64,000 nucleotides of DNA from Lanius collurio. Lineage: Eukaryota > Chordata > Aves > Passeriformes > Laniidae. Under the pieces are notes generated by a model. The model was given only the letters and a program-made list of their open reading frames with translations, had not been told where the DNA came from and did not search any database. The stretch lies in contig JACBWW010000003.1 of the NCBI GenBank assembly GCA_020086605.1, positions 3,334,082-3,398,081 of the forward strand, read 5' to 3'. Position 1 is the stretch's first letter, and the number at the start of each line of letters is the position of its first letter. Position numbers and translations under genes: made by a program. Positions 1-11,966 of the stretch are shown here, in pieces.

Positions 1-490
1 ATTACTTTGGTGTCTTTTTGATATTTATGTACCAACTGTATTGTTTCCAGGTATAGTTCATCCTTCTTTTAACAGGTATGTGGTCCTGAAGACCATGGGT
101 GTCGGATGGTGATACTAATACTTTCTTATCCTCTCTGGAAATATCTCCATACTCTGCTTGAGAAACACATTTGCCTTTTTTCACAACTGCAGCATATTGG
201 CAGGTCACAGTCAAACTGTGATCAGCTAGAGAGTTTAGGTCACTCTCTTCTTGGTGATTTCTGACAGATGAGCTCACAGTTTATAGCAGAGTATTTGTGT
301 TATTAGTCCCTGAGTGACTGACCTTGTACTTTGTGCTATTGAATTTCATCTTGCTTCTATTCCTGTTGATCTCAAGGCTATCTGATTCTTTCACTGCGAT
401 ATCCCGATCCTCCTCCCTACTGAAGAAGTGTCCTGGCACTGGTGTTATCAATACTTCTGTGCATAAGTCAGATCCCTTATAAAAATACAA
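1..490 (-). pseudogene. CR1-type LINE fossil: part of the reverse transcriptase and the segment after it, running off the left edge
   Basis: Read on the minus strand, one frame follows the CR1 ORF2 protein from just before the connection region onward. Near 340-355 it gives MKFNSTKYKVSHSG, close to the CR1 pattern MKFNKxKCKVLHLG, with the preceding EEDRD...NRNR segment also in register. It then crosses a TAA stop at 283-281 and continues in the same frame to DHSLTVTCQY and VVKKGK, which match the CR1 segment normally reading DHxLxMxxQC followed by AAVKKAN. Identity fades towards both ends; the region that should hold the catalytic FADD motif (around 400-470) is not recognisable. The in-frame stop and the decay show it is dead. 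CR1 is the dominant LINE of birds and other sauropsids. The upper boundary is uncertain and more decayed LINE may reach to about 700. Motif order supports the call; the subfamily cannot be assigned. Confidence 0.65.
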
Positions 491-3400
491 CCACTGTCTT
501 ACTGAAATGTCTCAAACTGGACCACTCTCCAGACTAATTACCTCCTTTTTATACACCCTAGTCACCACTCTCTTCAGTGAAACGTTTACCCACATTATAT
601 CTATCTCCTCTGAAGATCTTCAGCTGCTCCAGCTTTACCAGTTTTACTAGTCTTATTTGCACCACGGTTTTGATGTTTGGTATCTGAATATCTTCCATTT
701 GTATGGTGCTAGAGATGCCAGGGTGGATCCTTGTGTTCTTTTGTAGCTGTTCCTTGACACTGGATTTTCAAATCTTACAGTAGTGCCTCAAATAACTCTT
801 CCTAAAAATATGGGTATGGACCTTTATCAAACTGTGCTGGGAGGAGAGAGCAGGAATGGAATAGACTGCCTGCTGGGACTCTTGGCTTTGTGTCATCTGA
901 GAAACAGTAGGGAAAAAGAGCCCAGGCATTGAAGTTGAGCAGAAGTCTATCACTCAAATATGTGGCAAAAAAGGAGTGCATTGCTTTCAAATTTTAAGCT
1001 ATCAGGCATACCAATATGCCAAGCCCCTGTAAAAAAGCACATAACAGAATGAATAACTTAAGATCAAAAGCTGCTATCGTTTCATATAGTTTTTCATAAC
1101 CTGGAGTTGTACAGACTGAATATTCAGGGCAGAAGATTTGCCCTGAAGACTTTGCATGTCAATCATTTGTAGTGCAAAGAATGGGTCATATCCACATTGG
1201 GTCACATTTTGCTTCACTTACTACAAATTCCCCAACCTAATATTTAAGCTGTGTTATACTAAAAAATATTTTTGATCATGTTTCTGCCATGTTATGACTC
1301 TAAGCATTTTGTTTTTCACCTAGACTATAGAATAAAGTCCTTGACCCGGTTAATCCTCAGGCGCTGGTCTGTCTCTGAGTTAAAGATACACAGACACCTC
1401 TGGAGCTAAACACAGATCACACTACTTGTTCTACTGCTTCAATTCTTTTCTTTTTACCATGAACAATTTGTAGGAGCTCAGTCTGTGCTGCTTCCTCTGC
1501 TTACACTGCAGGTATTTAAAGACAGTCAGTCTTAATTATCCCATCCCCCTTCACACATCCCCATACCCAATTAATAATGTTCAGTGATGTATGAAGCCGA
1601 GTTTACATTAATGTAATTTTTTAATACATTAAAGTGGTGCACGTTTCAGGCATTTTATAAATAAATGTCACTAATTTATAAATATTTGCGCCGCCCTGGG
1701 GATCACAGACTGTGGAGGGGAAAGGGCAACAGGGGTGCAATCCTCTCTCTTCCCACTCCCATTTGTAGCTCCTGGGGATGCTCAAAGAGATTAAAAGTTG
1801 CTCTTGCCAAATCCCAGGACATGCAGCTATTACTTACTGTGCACAGTGCAATATAGTTTAGGCTCAGAAAAGAGCAGCTCTGGAACTTAATCTTTGCTGC
1901 TGCTCCTAGAAGAATTGAGGTTTTCTCTAAATAAGGAAAGGAAAAATGTTCAGGTACATGAGAGTCAAAGTTTCACTGTCAAATCATATTCCTGATGCTT
2001 TTACAAAGCTTGAAGCTCTATAATACAGACAATAAATAAATATGTGTTTCTGCAGGTGTTTCTGCAAGATGGAAAGGTTCTAAATTCAGATTCACAGTTA
2101 CCAGATCAATGAAATGAAGATTACCTGTTACTTAAATCACATCTTATTGGAGTTAATACACGAATTTAATTCCACATTGCAACTTGGGATGAGAGTGTAA
2201 AATGGCACAGAAATGCCTAAAAAGTATCATCAGATAAAATTTTGAAAGTAGCCATTGATGCTGTCTGACTTTGTCTTAAGCCTGACTTGTGCATTTGTAG
2301 GGAAAGTCAAAAAGATGCATCACTATGCAAGTATTCTTCAGGGCTTCATCTCCTTTGTTGTCATTGTTACTAAATTTCTAAGAATTCTGATTAATTTTTA
2401 TTTCATTTATGATTTCAAGACTGTGAATTTCTGCAGCAGAAAATTATCACACTTTCATACAGAGTCTAGCATATTTGTATAACAACAGCCATAAACCAGG
2501 AACCAGGGATATGATATAAGGGGCAAAATGAATTTTTTTTAATATGATAAACTAAAGTACAAGAAAAAAAAAAAAAGGTTCTATTCCCAGATGTGGGATA
2601 TGCTTATAGAATGAATATTAATCTATTGTAAAGACAAGAGATATTTTGGCCTTTTTATAAAATGTGACAAATCCTTAATTTTTTTTTCCTCTGTCTATAG
2701 CTGACCTCTACCATTTTTGTTTCTTAACAAGCAGAAGAGAATCTTTTATTTTTATTTCAAGCTCAAGGTGATGATTCTATACAGGTAATTGCAGGAAATT
2801 TTGAGTTTTGGTTTTAGTCAGTGCCTACAGTCCTTTTCTCCTGCTGAGTTTCCTGTGAGATGGTCTGAGAATATGCAGCTTCATTGTTCTTTTTGGGCTG
2901 TGTTTGCAGACTATTTCTAACCCACATCAATGCAATCCAAATAATCCTCAGAAGTTGCTTCATTATTTATTAGAAAAAGCAATCTGGCATGCGGTGTGTT
3001 ATTGACAGCTGAAATCCAATACTCAAAGGTCACCAAAACAAATACCAGAAAGAAAAGGTGTTAAAGCAAATAAAAATACACCTTTTTAATTTTGACTGAA
3101 TTGATTAAATAACAATTGAGTGGTGTCACAGGTCATAAGGCTTTGAGACATAAGGTCAGCTTAATAGAAAAGAGCCTGGGGCCATGTCACAGGGTATGCT
3201 CTGAGGCCTAGGACTGAGGCCACATCACTGTGCTCGCTCCTGCCCTTACCCCATGTAGTCTGAAATGAAGAAACGCCTAAACAGAATAGAGAACAGCCTA
3301 AATAGACTAGTGCTTATCGCTGAGGGCTACCCCCTGAGTCAATGCTGTTTAGAACTGATTGCTTTATTTGAAGTGAGAGTACCGGGCGTCTCTCAGTAAA

Positions 3401-4177
3401 CATTTTAAAAAATTTCAGTAGACTGAGAAAAAAAATAACTAAGAAACCAAGAAAAAACCTTTGTATACAGGCAGTACTCTATAACATAAGTACATCTTTT
3501 ACAGTCCCACAGTTCAACTCCGACATTGAAGGACTGCCCTCAAATGAATGGAGTAGAAAATGAAACACTTTAATACACTAAAATCAAAAGAACTTTCTAT
3601 GCGATTTTGAGAAGGATGTAAGGATTTACAGCGGTTTATACACATTAATGCATTCACACTAACATTAATTAAACCTACATCATTTGTTTAGTGCTGGCTT
3701 TTTGTATGCTAAATTATTTTGTTGGTAAATATAGCTTGGCCAGGGAATCTATTGCCCTAGAAACTCATGCCTTCAGATGCTGTCACTGATCTTTTTAAAG
3801 GGCTTAATAATTTTACATTTAATAGTACACATGAAAAATCTTGGTCTGTCTAGTTCAAGCAGTGACTTAAACCTATGTCCCATCAAAGCACAAGAAATTA
3901 ACTACACTGATTTCAGCAGGTTAAATGGAAAACAGCATGTAGGAAATTCAGCATAGGAAAGTAAAAATTATCCAGGTTTTTTAACACTTTCATGACTATC
4001 TGCTGGCTCCAGAAGAGATTAAGGCATATCTCCCTCCCCTTTGGCTGAATCTTCTAGCACTCTTCTCTCCAACTTCTCCTTTGTCTTTCCCACCAAGGAT
4101 TGGTAAAGTAAACAGCTGTTACTGAAGTGTATAACAATATTTCTCCATGGAACAGACCTGGTCTGGAAAGGCTGTCC

Positions 4178-4198
4178 TTTTTTTTTTTTTTTTTTTTT
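4178..4198. repeat. T21 homopolymer
   Basis: Twenty-one consecutive T. It could be the poly(A) tail of a minus-strand retrocopy, but the sequence to its right shows no recognisable mRNA or SINE, so the run is all that can be supported. Confidence 0.95.
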
Positions 4199-7100
4199 GA
4201 ATGGACATGTATAGTCTGTTTTGGTTCACTGGTACTCCAGCATCCTTTTAAAAATGAGCTCCTGCAATACCCTGTCATTCCCATACTTCCCATGGCAATG
4301 GAGTTGCTAAATTTTGTTCTAGTTTTAGGCCTCATCATGGTCCCATTTAATGAATGGTTAAACTTCTGTAGATTCTCAGGACAATGATTCCGATTTTAGT
4401 TTATTAGTTATTATTTAATTTTGCACACTGACACATTGGCTCACTACATAACTCAAGTACGGGAAAGTTCTAGAGCTACATATCTTATAATTTTGCAAAA
4501 TTGGTCATAATCTATGAAATATGTAAGGAGATTCACAAAAAAAAAAGGAAATTTTAATCTAGTTGTATAAGTGTTAATGAGTTAGGATTTTCAAATGTAA
4601 AAAATACTTGAGGAAATATGGTATGGGATCAATTAGATGACAATAGTCAGTGTCTATGTGACTTCATGGTGGAAAGTGTTTTTTACCACTGAGAATCTGA
4701 TACTCCTTTTAATGTATTTTCTACTTCATGACAATTCTAGTTGTCTGCAGTTGGAAAAAATAGCTTTCATTTTAAGACTTCTAGTTTAATTATTTTTTAT
4801 GCTTCTTGTCCTAGAAGAGTTTGTTTCCTTTTCCATCAGTTTATTTTCAGAAATAACCAATGGCTCCAAAAGACAGTGTTTTAAAATATAGTTATACAAA
4901 TAGTGAAGTTCAGGACCTACTCTGTCTACAAACATCAAAAACAAGGACTTTAATTCAAAATCACCTTTTTCAGCAGTGGTAAAGCCTATAAATCACTCAA
5001 TGATACAGACAATGTTTAGTACTCTTAGGAAAAGAGTCTCAACAATATCAGCTATAGAAACTGTAAAAAAACCCTATGCATTTTATTAAAAAAACCTACT
5101 TTTTTACTCACACAGAAGAATCTGTGCCTTCAGTTGTCAAGTACCTGGACATAGACAAAATGAAATTTAACACCTATACTTGAATGAAACAAAATGTTAT
5201 CTATGAAAAGTCATTTGGGGAAAATTTTTCTTTCTGTGGAAATTACTTCTCCATTCTGTATTCTCCTATAATTAATGCTGTGGTTTGTGCTCATGGAAGG
5301 AAGTCGGACTGCAGCCCTTTAAAAGGTCTTTCAGACTGATGATGTATTATCTACTATGGTGGGTGGAAAATAGCTATGGGAGGAAATGTTTGTCAATGTG
5401 CAGAAACAATGCACAAGTGCTGGATGGCTGGAGTGTCCCTTCCTGTGTAGCTTGGACAAGGTCCTCTTGGGCAGCTCCTGTGGCTCTCCACCAAACCCCA
5501 CGGCCAGGGAAGGGTCAAAGAGGAACTCTGAAGTGCTGGCTCAAGAACAACCTAAAGGTCTCTGACCATTCACTCAATAGGGTTAATGTAAACACTACTA
5601 AGTCCTAATAATGATGGATTTTCAATGTCCTGGTGCTTTGCAGGTTTATAGAATGGCCTTCATCTCTTCATAACTCACAATAGGACTTTATTTGGAATCT
5701 AGATGAAGAACAGACAATCTTATGTCCAATCTAATGGCTATACTTTAGTCTTTCTCTTTTGAGGATGAACTGAAACATATGAGCAAGAAGGTTATGTATC
5801 CCCTGCCCCACCTTTACTTTCCAGGATGAAAAGCACTGTTCTTGGCTGTTGCAGTTTTTCTGGATTCAGGGAGAATTTTTCTGACCTACTTTCTCCCCTG
5901 CCTGGAAGTCTGTTGTGAAGGATGGGGAGATACAAGTGTTGCAGATCATTTGTGACATTCCTGCAATGCCTCTTTTGTGCTCAGCCTTGGATTAAATTCT
6001 TGTATTAAACACCTTTAAAGTTTTAAAGTTTTGTGTTTTAAAGAATTTGAGCACCTAATAGATTGGATTTTCTGTTGGGGTGGGCAACTGGTTCTTGTAC
6101 ATCTGGCATTGACCTGTTTGAGTTTTAAGCAGTTTCAATAGATGATCAGCTTCAAATGTGGTCATCACTTCAGCATGGCCTCATTAGGCATCCTCAAAAG
6201 TATTTCCTTAAATCAGGATTCATGAACTGAACTTCGGTCTCCTTGGTTTGCTTATTTACATTTATTAACTGCATTGTTTAACCTCTTGACTCTTTCTTAG
6301 CAATGTATTTCAGATTACGCCTTTTATCTGATTTTGCATTAGGCTAGAAAGTCTGCATAATGGTAAGCATTTATGCTGAAATACTGGCATAAATATTCTT
6401 AATTTTCCCCTTTCTAGGTCATATTTTCCATTCCCATTTTAAAATCTATATTAGTTAATGTTCTTACTTGTATCTTATCTGAAATTCTTCAATTCTGCTT
6501 CATAGATTAAATAAAATTGGGTAAACTCTCTGAGGTTTTATTCAGTTTTTCTTCTCAGCAAATTAATCCAAGACATAATGTCCTGCAAGTGGTTAGAGGG
6601 TTAACCAGTGTTTGTGTAACCTTTTCCTGAACTTTCCAATTAACTGGGGTAACTGAAAAAACCACACATTTTGTGGTGCACAGTGTTTCCTTTCCCTTTT
6701 TACAAAGTTGCTTTAAGCAGCCATCTATATTTCTAGACTCTAGAATGTGGAAGTTTAAATCATTGTTTAGTGTGTATAGGAAGCATCAGCTGAGGTGGAT
6801 TTCAGTGGTTACTCTTAACTGGCTGCTTGTAAATTACCTTCCAGCTAGCTTATGAGAAGTAAAAAGAAACAATTTTTTTTTCCTCCATGGAGGAAAAGGT
6901 GTTGTTATGCAGAGAATTTTATAAAAGCTTTCTTTTCACGCTCTGTGCACTGAGACAGTCCACACAGTCCGTGTCTGTAGGTGACACCACACCTGTAGGC
7001 TAGGCAGTGAAAAAGTGTAAACTGTGGTGGAGTGGTCCAGAAGCAAAGTCCATCTGAAGGGGTAGACTGACATAAATATCTTGGTTAGAGGACGGTATAA

Positions 7101-7908
7101 CTGCCCTTAGCCCATCTTCTGAAAGATGAAAATTGACTGATATTAGCTAGGTAGAGATGAAGCTGATACTGAAAACTGATATATTACTTCAAAATCTGTG
7201 GGAAAAACAAGCATCCCATACTTAAAGGAAAGCCAATTTATGCAAGATTCAGTAATTCCAAACCTGTCACTAAGAATTTCAAATCTGACTACTGGGAAAA
7301 TGAAGCAGGCCCCCAGAAAGAGGGCTGAATATCATCTTTATCACAGAGAAATATGTGAAATGTACAAAATTATTTTCCCTATAAATTTTAATGCCTTGGA
7401 TTCCTATTACTATCTGAGTAAAATAAAAACACCACAAAAATTCAAATATTCAAAAAATGTTAGTTATATTGTTTTGGCAGTGATAGAGAGTCTCTCTTTT
7501 GTCTCTAGTATAATTTCTTTTCTCACATAGCTGCCATGATGCTGTGTAAATTGTTTTCTGTATTCTTTGATTTAATTATTTCACTTTCTTGTATTTGAAA
7601 ATAATAAACTAAACCTAAAAGGAACTAAGAAACACCACACTGTTCAGGTCTTGGATAGCTACACCTGGTAATATGCTCTGCTAGTTGACTTCTGCAGAAA
7701 TAGTACTTACTGATTCTTTTCACCTTCTAGTTTGTTCCCAATTATGAGGAAACTTCTGACTTCCCTATCATGAACTCAACAGTTTTTCATTGCTTTCATT
7801 GTGTGGCAGAACTGCCAACATATGCAAAGTAACTGTGAGGTCCAGCTAGGTATGTTTGTAATGTGAGTAATTAGAGACATTCCAATCCTCATAAACATTG
7901 ACAAAATT

Positions 7909-7925
7909 AAAAAAAAAAAAAAAAA
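7909..7925. repeat. A17 homopolymer
   Basis: Seventeen consecutive A, with no recognisable retrocopy to its left. Confidence 0.95.
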
Positions 7926-8869
7926 GGTGCACTCTCTAACAGGTCTAGTGGAAAGCTAGAACATGTTTGAATAAAATATTCTTTATGATTCTTTTATTTG
8001 ACAAAAATTCCCAGACCATGACTTCCTTTCGTAGTTCAAATGTCAAGCATCCCTTCCACTGTCATCAGGGTGGCATGCAGGAACTGAGAGAGACCCTAAA
8101 CAGAAGTCTTTAATGATGACAAGCCTGGTTGACTCAATGACCCACAACATCTTTTGTCTCCTTTTCTCACCATGTTGGCTCCTGCTGATTCAGATGGGGG
8201 AAGCCAACTAGCAGAGAAGTTGCTCATGCATAGTCTAGGGAAAAAGCTTCCTTCAACCCTGTGCACAGAGTGCAAAAGGCCCTTCAATTACCTCTGTACT
8301 GTTTTTTGTGGGTTTTTTGTCTTTTTCTCTGATTGACTAGCTTTATATTGATTGAAAAGTCATTTCCTTTGCCCAGTCTTCTGAGAAATAAAATAAATGT
8401 TTTCTGTGACCCTAACTCTTAGATTTTTCTTTCCACAGATCTAAAGAAAAAGTTTCCTGTCAATTATATTGAAGGAAAAATTATATTGTTGTTTTGTAGC
8501 ACATTTTTCTCCCTATGTGTCAAAAGTGAGCAAATGATGCATTAAAAGCCTAAAAGCTGAAATAAAGATTAGGTGTAAAGTGCTATTGATCCCTTTACGA
8601 AAAGAAGCAAAAACGGATTCCACTCCGCTGTCATGTTACATTTTCAGTAAGTTACCGAGATATAGGATTTGAAACTTCTACAAAAGAGTCCTTAAAGTGT
8701 TGTTGAATGTATCAAGTAAGATTACACCAGACAGGAGAAACCATCATTAAAAAATATCTGTCTGCTCAGGTACTGTCAGGCTGCACAGTCCCAATGTTTA
8801 ATGTAGCCCAATGCCTGAGTGTTTAAGGTGTCCATATGAAGAGACAGAGCTATAAAACTCTGTGAGCAC

Positions 8870-8907
8870 CCTCTCTCACTCCCTCTCTCTCTCTCTTTCC
8901 CTCTCCA
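8870..8907. repeat. CT-rich microsatellite
   Basis: Imperfect (CT)n tract with short CCC and TTT interruptions. The plus strand is almost pure pyrimidine. Confidence 0.9.
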
Positions 8908-9629
8908 CACAAGTATATGTATCTTCAAGTCCAGAATCTACAATTTCTTAGACACATAAGGTAGTTTTCATTGGATGCTGCAGAAGAAAGCTCTGATTTT
9001 CCATTCCCTAAATCGTTATTCATCCAGAGAAGAGTCTGAACATTTTGGAGATTATTACAAGCTATACTGCTTCTAATGAGAGAAAAAACTATTGCTATAA
9101 GTCACCACAGCAGATTTTCTTCCAATTACTATAACTTCTTGCTCCTGAGAAACTGATGTTTCTGATGTTTCTTTGCTCCAAACAGGAGGTTGAACAACAG
9201 CTGAAAAAATATGTGCCTTCTTAGTGTATTGTCAAATATCATCGTTCTTTGCACAATTTTGATGTGAAAAATTTATTAGAAACCAGCTACTCGGGGTATT
9301 TATAGCACCTTCTGCATCCCTTGATAACCAGGTTTAGCACCTGTGTATACAATACAGATATCCCAACTATGAAACTTTTGATTGTTACATATGTGAACGG
9401 GAAACACCAGAGATTGGTAAATCTAAGGAAGAATCAGACAGCTGATTAAATTCTATAAATTAAAAAAAATTCTACCAAGCTAAGGAAATGAATTTACTGA
9501 TTCTTTGTAATGCAACTTTAGAACATGTCCAGAGATAATTTTTCTTGACAAGCAAAAATAAAAGGACAAATAGAAACAAATACCAAATGAAGTCTGGTGA
9601 TGAACCTTCCTTGTAAACTATCCCTTCTG

Positions 9630-9666
9630 GAAATATAGTGATTATGGAGAATAATCACTATATTTC
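9630..9666. repeat. Perfect inverted repeat, 16-bp arms with 5-base loop
   Basis: The left arm GAAATATAGTGATTAT (9630-9645) is the exact reverse complement of 9651-9666. The loop is GGAGA. There is no mismatch in the arms and no obvious transposon terminus or target duplication around it. Transcribed from either strand it would fold into a stable short hairpin. Function unknown. Confidence 0.9.
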
Positions 9667-11786
9667 TCCCCTACCTGAGGAACACTAATAGGAAGCAATT
9701 TTTGTAGACCAAGAGGGTGAAACTCTCATGATAGGTGCATAAGTTCAACAGAAGAGATCAATTCTAAAGATGACAGATTATTTAGGGTGAACTACTTTGA
9801 ACTAATACCATAAGAGGAATAAAACCTCAGAGATGAGTTTTAAATTCAGTTACTGGAATGTAAAAGGAATTTCTAAGTGGCCTGCATAATCATATTAGAA
9901 ACTCAAGGAAGAGAAAATACTAATTTCTATTTAAAAAGCTATTCTCTGAGTTTGTGAAACTATGAATGTTGGCTTCACATGGATTTGTGTCCTATGTTCC
10001 CTTTCCTTTTCTATTTGGTACCATTGACATTATGTGCCCCCTTCATAACACAAAGCAGCCAGGTCACTCTGAGCCACCTACAGCTTGCCCTAAATAAATG
10101 TACGATACTCAGGGACTCTCCCATATCTCCTAGCTAATTTTTGGTTTCTGACTAACCAAAGAGTTGTGTCCTTAGCTAGATCTTGGATTAGCTCTCTCTG
10201 GTCCAGAGCCCTTCTGCATTTTTAACACAGCTGAAAAACAGACCGGGGATTCAGCAACAGGTGTAACAGAACAGAGGTAAGAAGTTAGACCAAAACTTTC
10301 ATAGGGCTGGCTAAACAATACTCTTTCCATATTTAGTGTAGCTTTAAATGTTGAACAGAACCAATCAGCATTGGTCAGTGGTCTAATGGGGTAAAAATAG
10401 CCCAAATACTTATAGATCCGAACTCCTTAGATGATATCTTGGAAGAAATATTAAAACAGCTGATATGCATTTTTAGACATAAAATTTTCAAGAGATATGT
10501 ATTCTGTTCCAATGTATTCTAATTAAAATGAATCTGAAATGTCTCTTTTAGGCAGTCCTGTGTTGCAAAAGGAGTAAATCTTTCAAAAAAACCAGCTGTA
10601 GTCAGGACCAAAAATCCACATCTTATGAATTTTGAGCTTTTATTTTGTTCTTATTCTAGCTAAATTTAATGGTACAAATGCCTTTTACCATCTGGAAAAT
10701 AGTAAGTGAGCTTCTTCAGCATGCTTCTGTCTAATTTCATTGAAAAGAATCTAGCTCATATACTTTTAGACTGCTTCATGCAGTTCTCTGCTAGAGTTCA
10801 ACAGAATGCTGCTCACCTCCGCTACTTCTCCTTTGATACAAATGATACAAAGTGGAGCATTCTACTTTAGAATGATTATGATATTTACTTACTATAAATT
10901 AATAAATCATGGGCAAATCAATTCAGCTTGATCATATCTGCAATGAGGTAACATTTAGAGGTTGCTCACAGCAAAGCCTTTAGCCAGTGCTTTGTTGTGC
11001 TGCATAATCAGTAGAGGACACCAAGAAAGAGAATAGGCTGGAGCTTGGCTTTTGCATTGAGATGAGTTGGCAACTTGCCTTCCTGGCTTGTAGAAGTCAG
11101 TCTATTATGCCTGGCAGCTGATAATATTCCCAAGCATCCCATAATAAATTCCTGCACTGTATTTTCCAGTCTGAGACTTTCCTTCTTCTGAATTGATTTA
11201 GACCATGTGACAACAATGTGTAGGGGCAACAAAGTGAGACCAGCCAGACATATATTCTGACATAGCAGCATAGTTGTGGATAATCAAGTCATTGAAAAAA
11301 AATCAAAATTAAAAATTGCATTTGTTAGAAACCTTCTTATAGTTTTCAGATCTAAAAATGCTCTTGCTACCTACCAGATGCCGCTTTCATTCATTCTTAA
11401 AAATGTCTGCATTAATAACAATTGTTCCAGTTAGCTGCTACATTTTAAAAATATTTTCCTCACACCACTATCACTGAGAGCAGCTTTGTGTGAGACCAAG
11501 GAGAGAAACCTGTGAATCTCTTTGTTTTAACACACCAGAAGGACCCATAAAGAGCCTAGTGAAGGGCAGTTGTGAATGAAGTTACTTGATTGACCACAAG
11601 AATGACTCTCCACTTCTCATAGGCTAGTTATGATCAACTGTGTGATGAAGATATAGTGCTGTTGATGTATAACATGCCAGCAGCTGATGTGGCAAACACT
11701 GGTGAAACAGCAGCACAAACTTCTGCATGCACCAAGATTGATGTTACATAGCACAAGTTAGTGTAAGACTTCTACAGAAGATTCAA

Positions 11787-11879
11787 TGTGTGGCTTTTGG
11801 CTGGGGTAGAGTTAATTTTCTTCACAGTGGCTAGTATGGGACCGTATTTTGGATTTTTACTGGACACAAGGTAGATAAG
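11787..11879 (+). mobile_element. 5' end of an ERVL-type LTR, truncated
   Basis: The stretch begins TGTGTGGCTTTTGGCTGGGG and continues with AGAGTTAATTTTCTTC and GCTAGTATGGG. This is the U3 start of the same LTR family found on the opposite strand at 27787-28379; that copy carries the complementary segments, such as TAGCCACTATGAAGAAAATT, near its right end. Only about 90 bases remain; promoter, R and U5 parts are missing. The similarity ends near 11879, shortly before a CR1-like tail. No viral coding sequence is attached. Confidence 0.75.
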
Positions 11880-11931
11880 TTTTAATTTCTGTCATGTATC
11901 TCCTTAAAAAAGGGAACAACGGAGTTCCTTC

Positions 11932-11966
11932 CAACTCAGCAGGTTTTATCAGTCTATGATTCTGCG
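11932..11966 (+). mobile_element. Short CR1 3'-tail fragment
   Basis: GAGTTCCTTCCAACTCAG followed after a few bases by TCTATGATTCTG matches the extreme 3' end of CR1 elements, which typically read GGTCCCTTCCAAC and end in ATTCTATGA repeats. Only about 35 bases are recognisable. CR1 copies are usually truncated from the 5' side, so a short 3' remnant is expected. The call rests on two short motifs in the right order. Confidence 0.5.

Larger units (their letters stand above)
491..11786. other. AT-rich non-coding stretch, no gene recognised
   Basis: I see no exon with a recognisable protein, no RNA gene and no complete mobile element here. Open frames are short; the longest are about 110 codons (plus strand 7198-7530) and 107 codons (plus strand 5285-5608), without a family signature. 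It contains T21 at 4178-4198, A17 at 7909-7925, a CT-rich tract at 8870-8907 and a perfect hairpin at 9630-9666. A GC-richer block at about 3121-3405 stands out from its surroundings and may be an unrecognised old LTR. Everything else looks like ordinary intergenic or intronic bird DNA. Confidence 0.6.

Noticed and set aside
4178..4400. Processed pseudogene marked by the T21 run
   Set aside because: The adjacent sequence read on the minus strand gave no recognisable mRNA, and no target-site duplication was visible.
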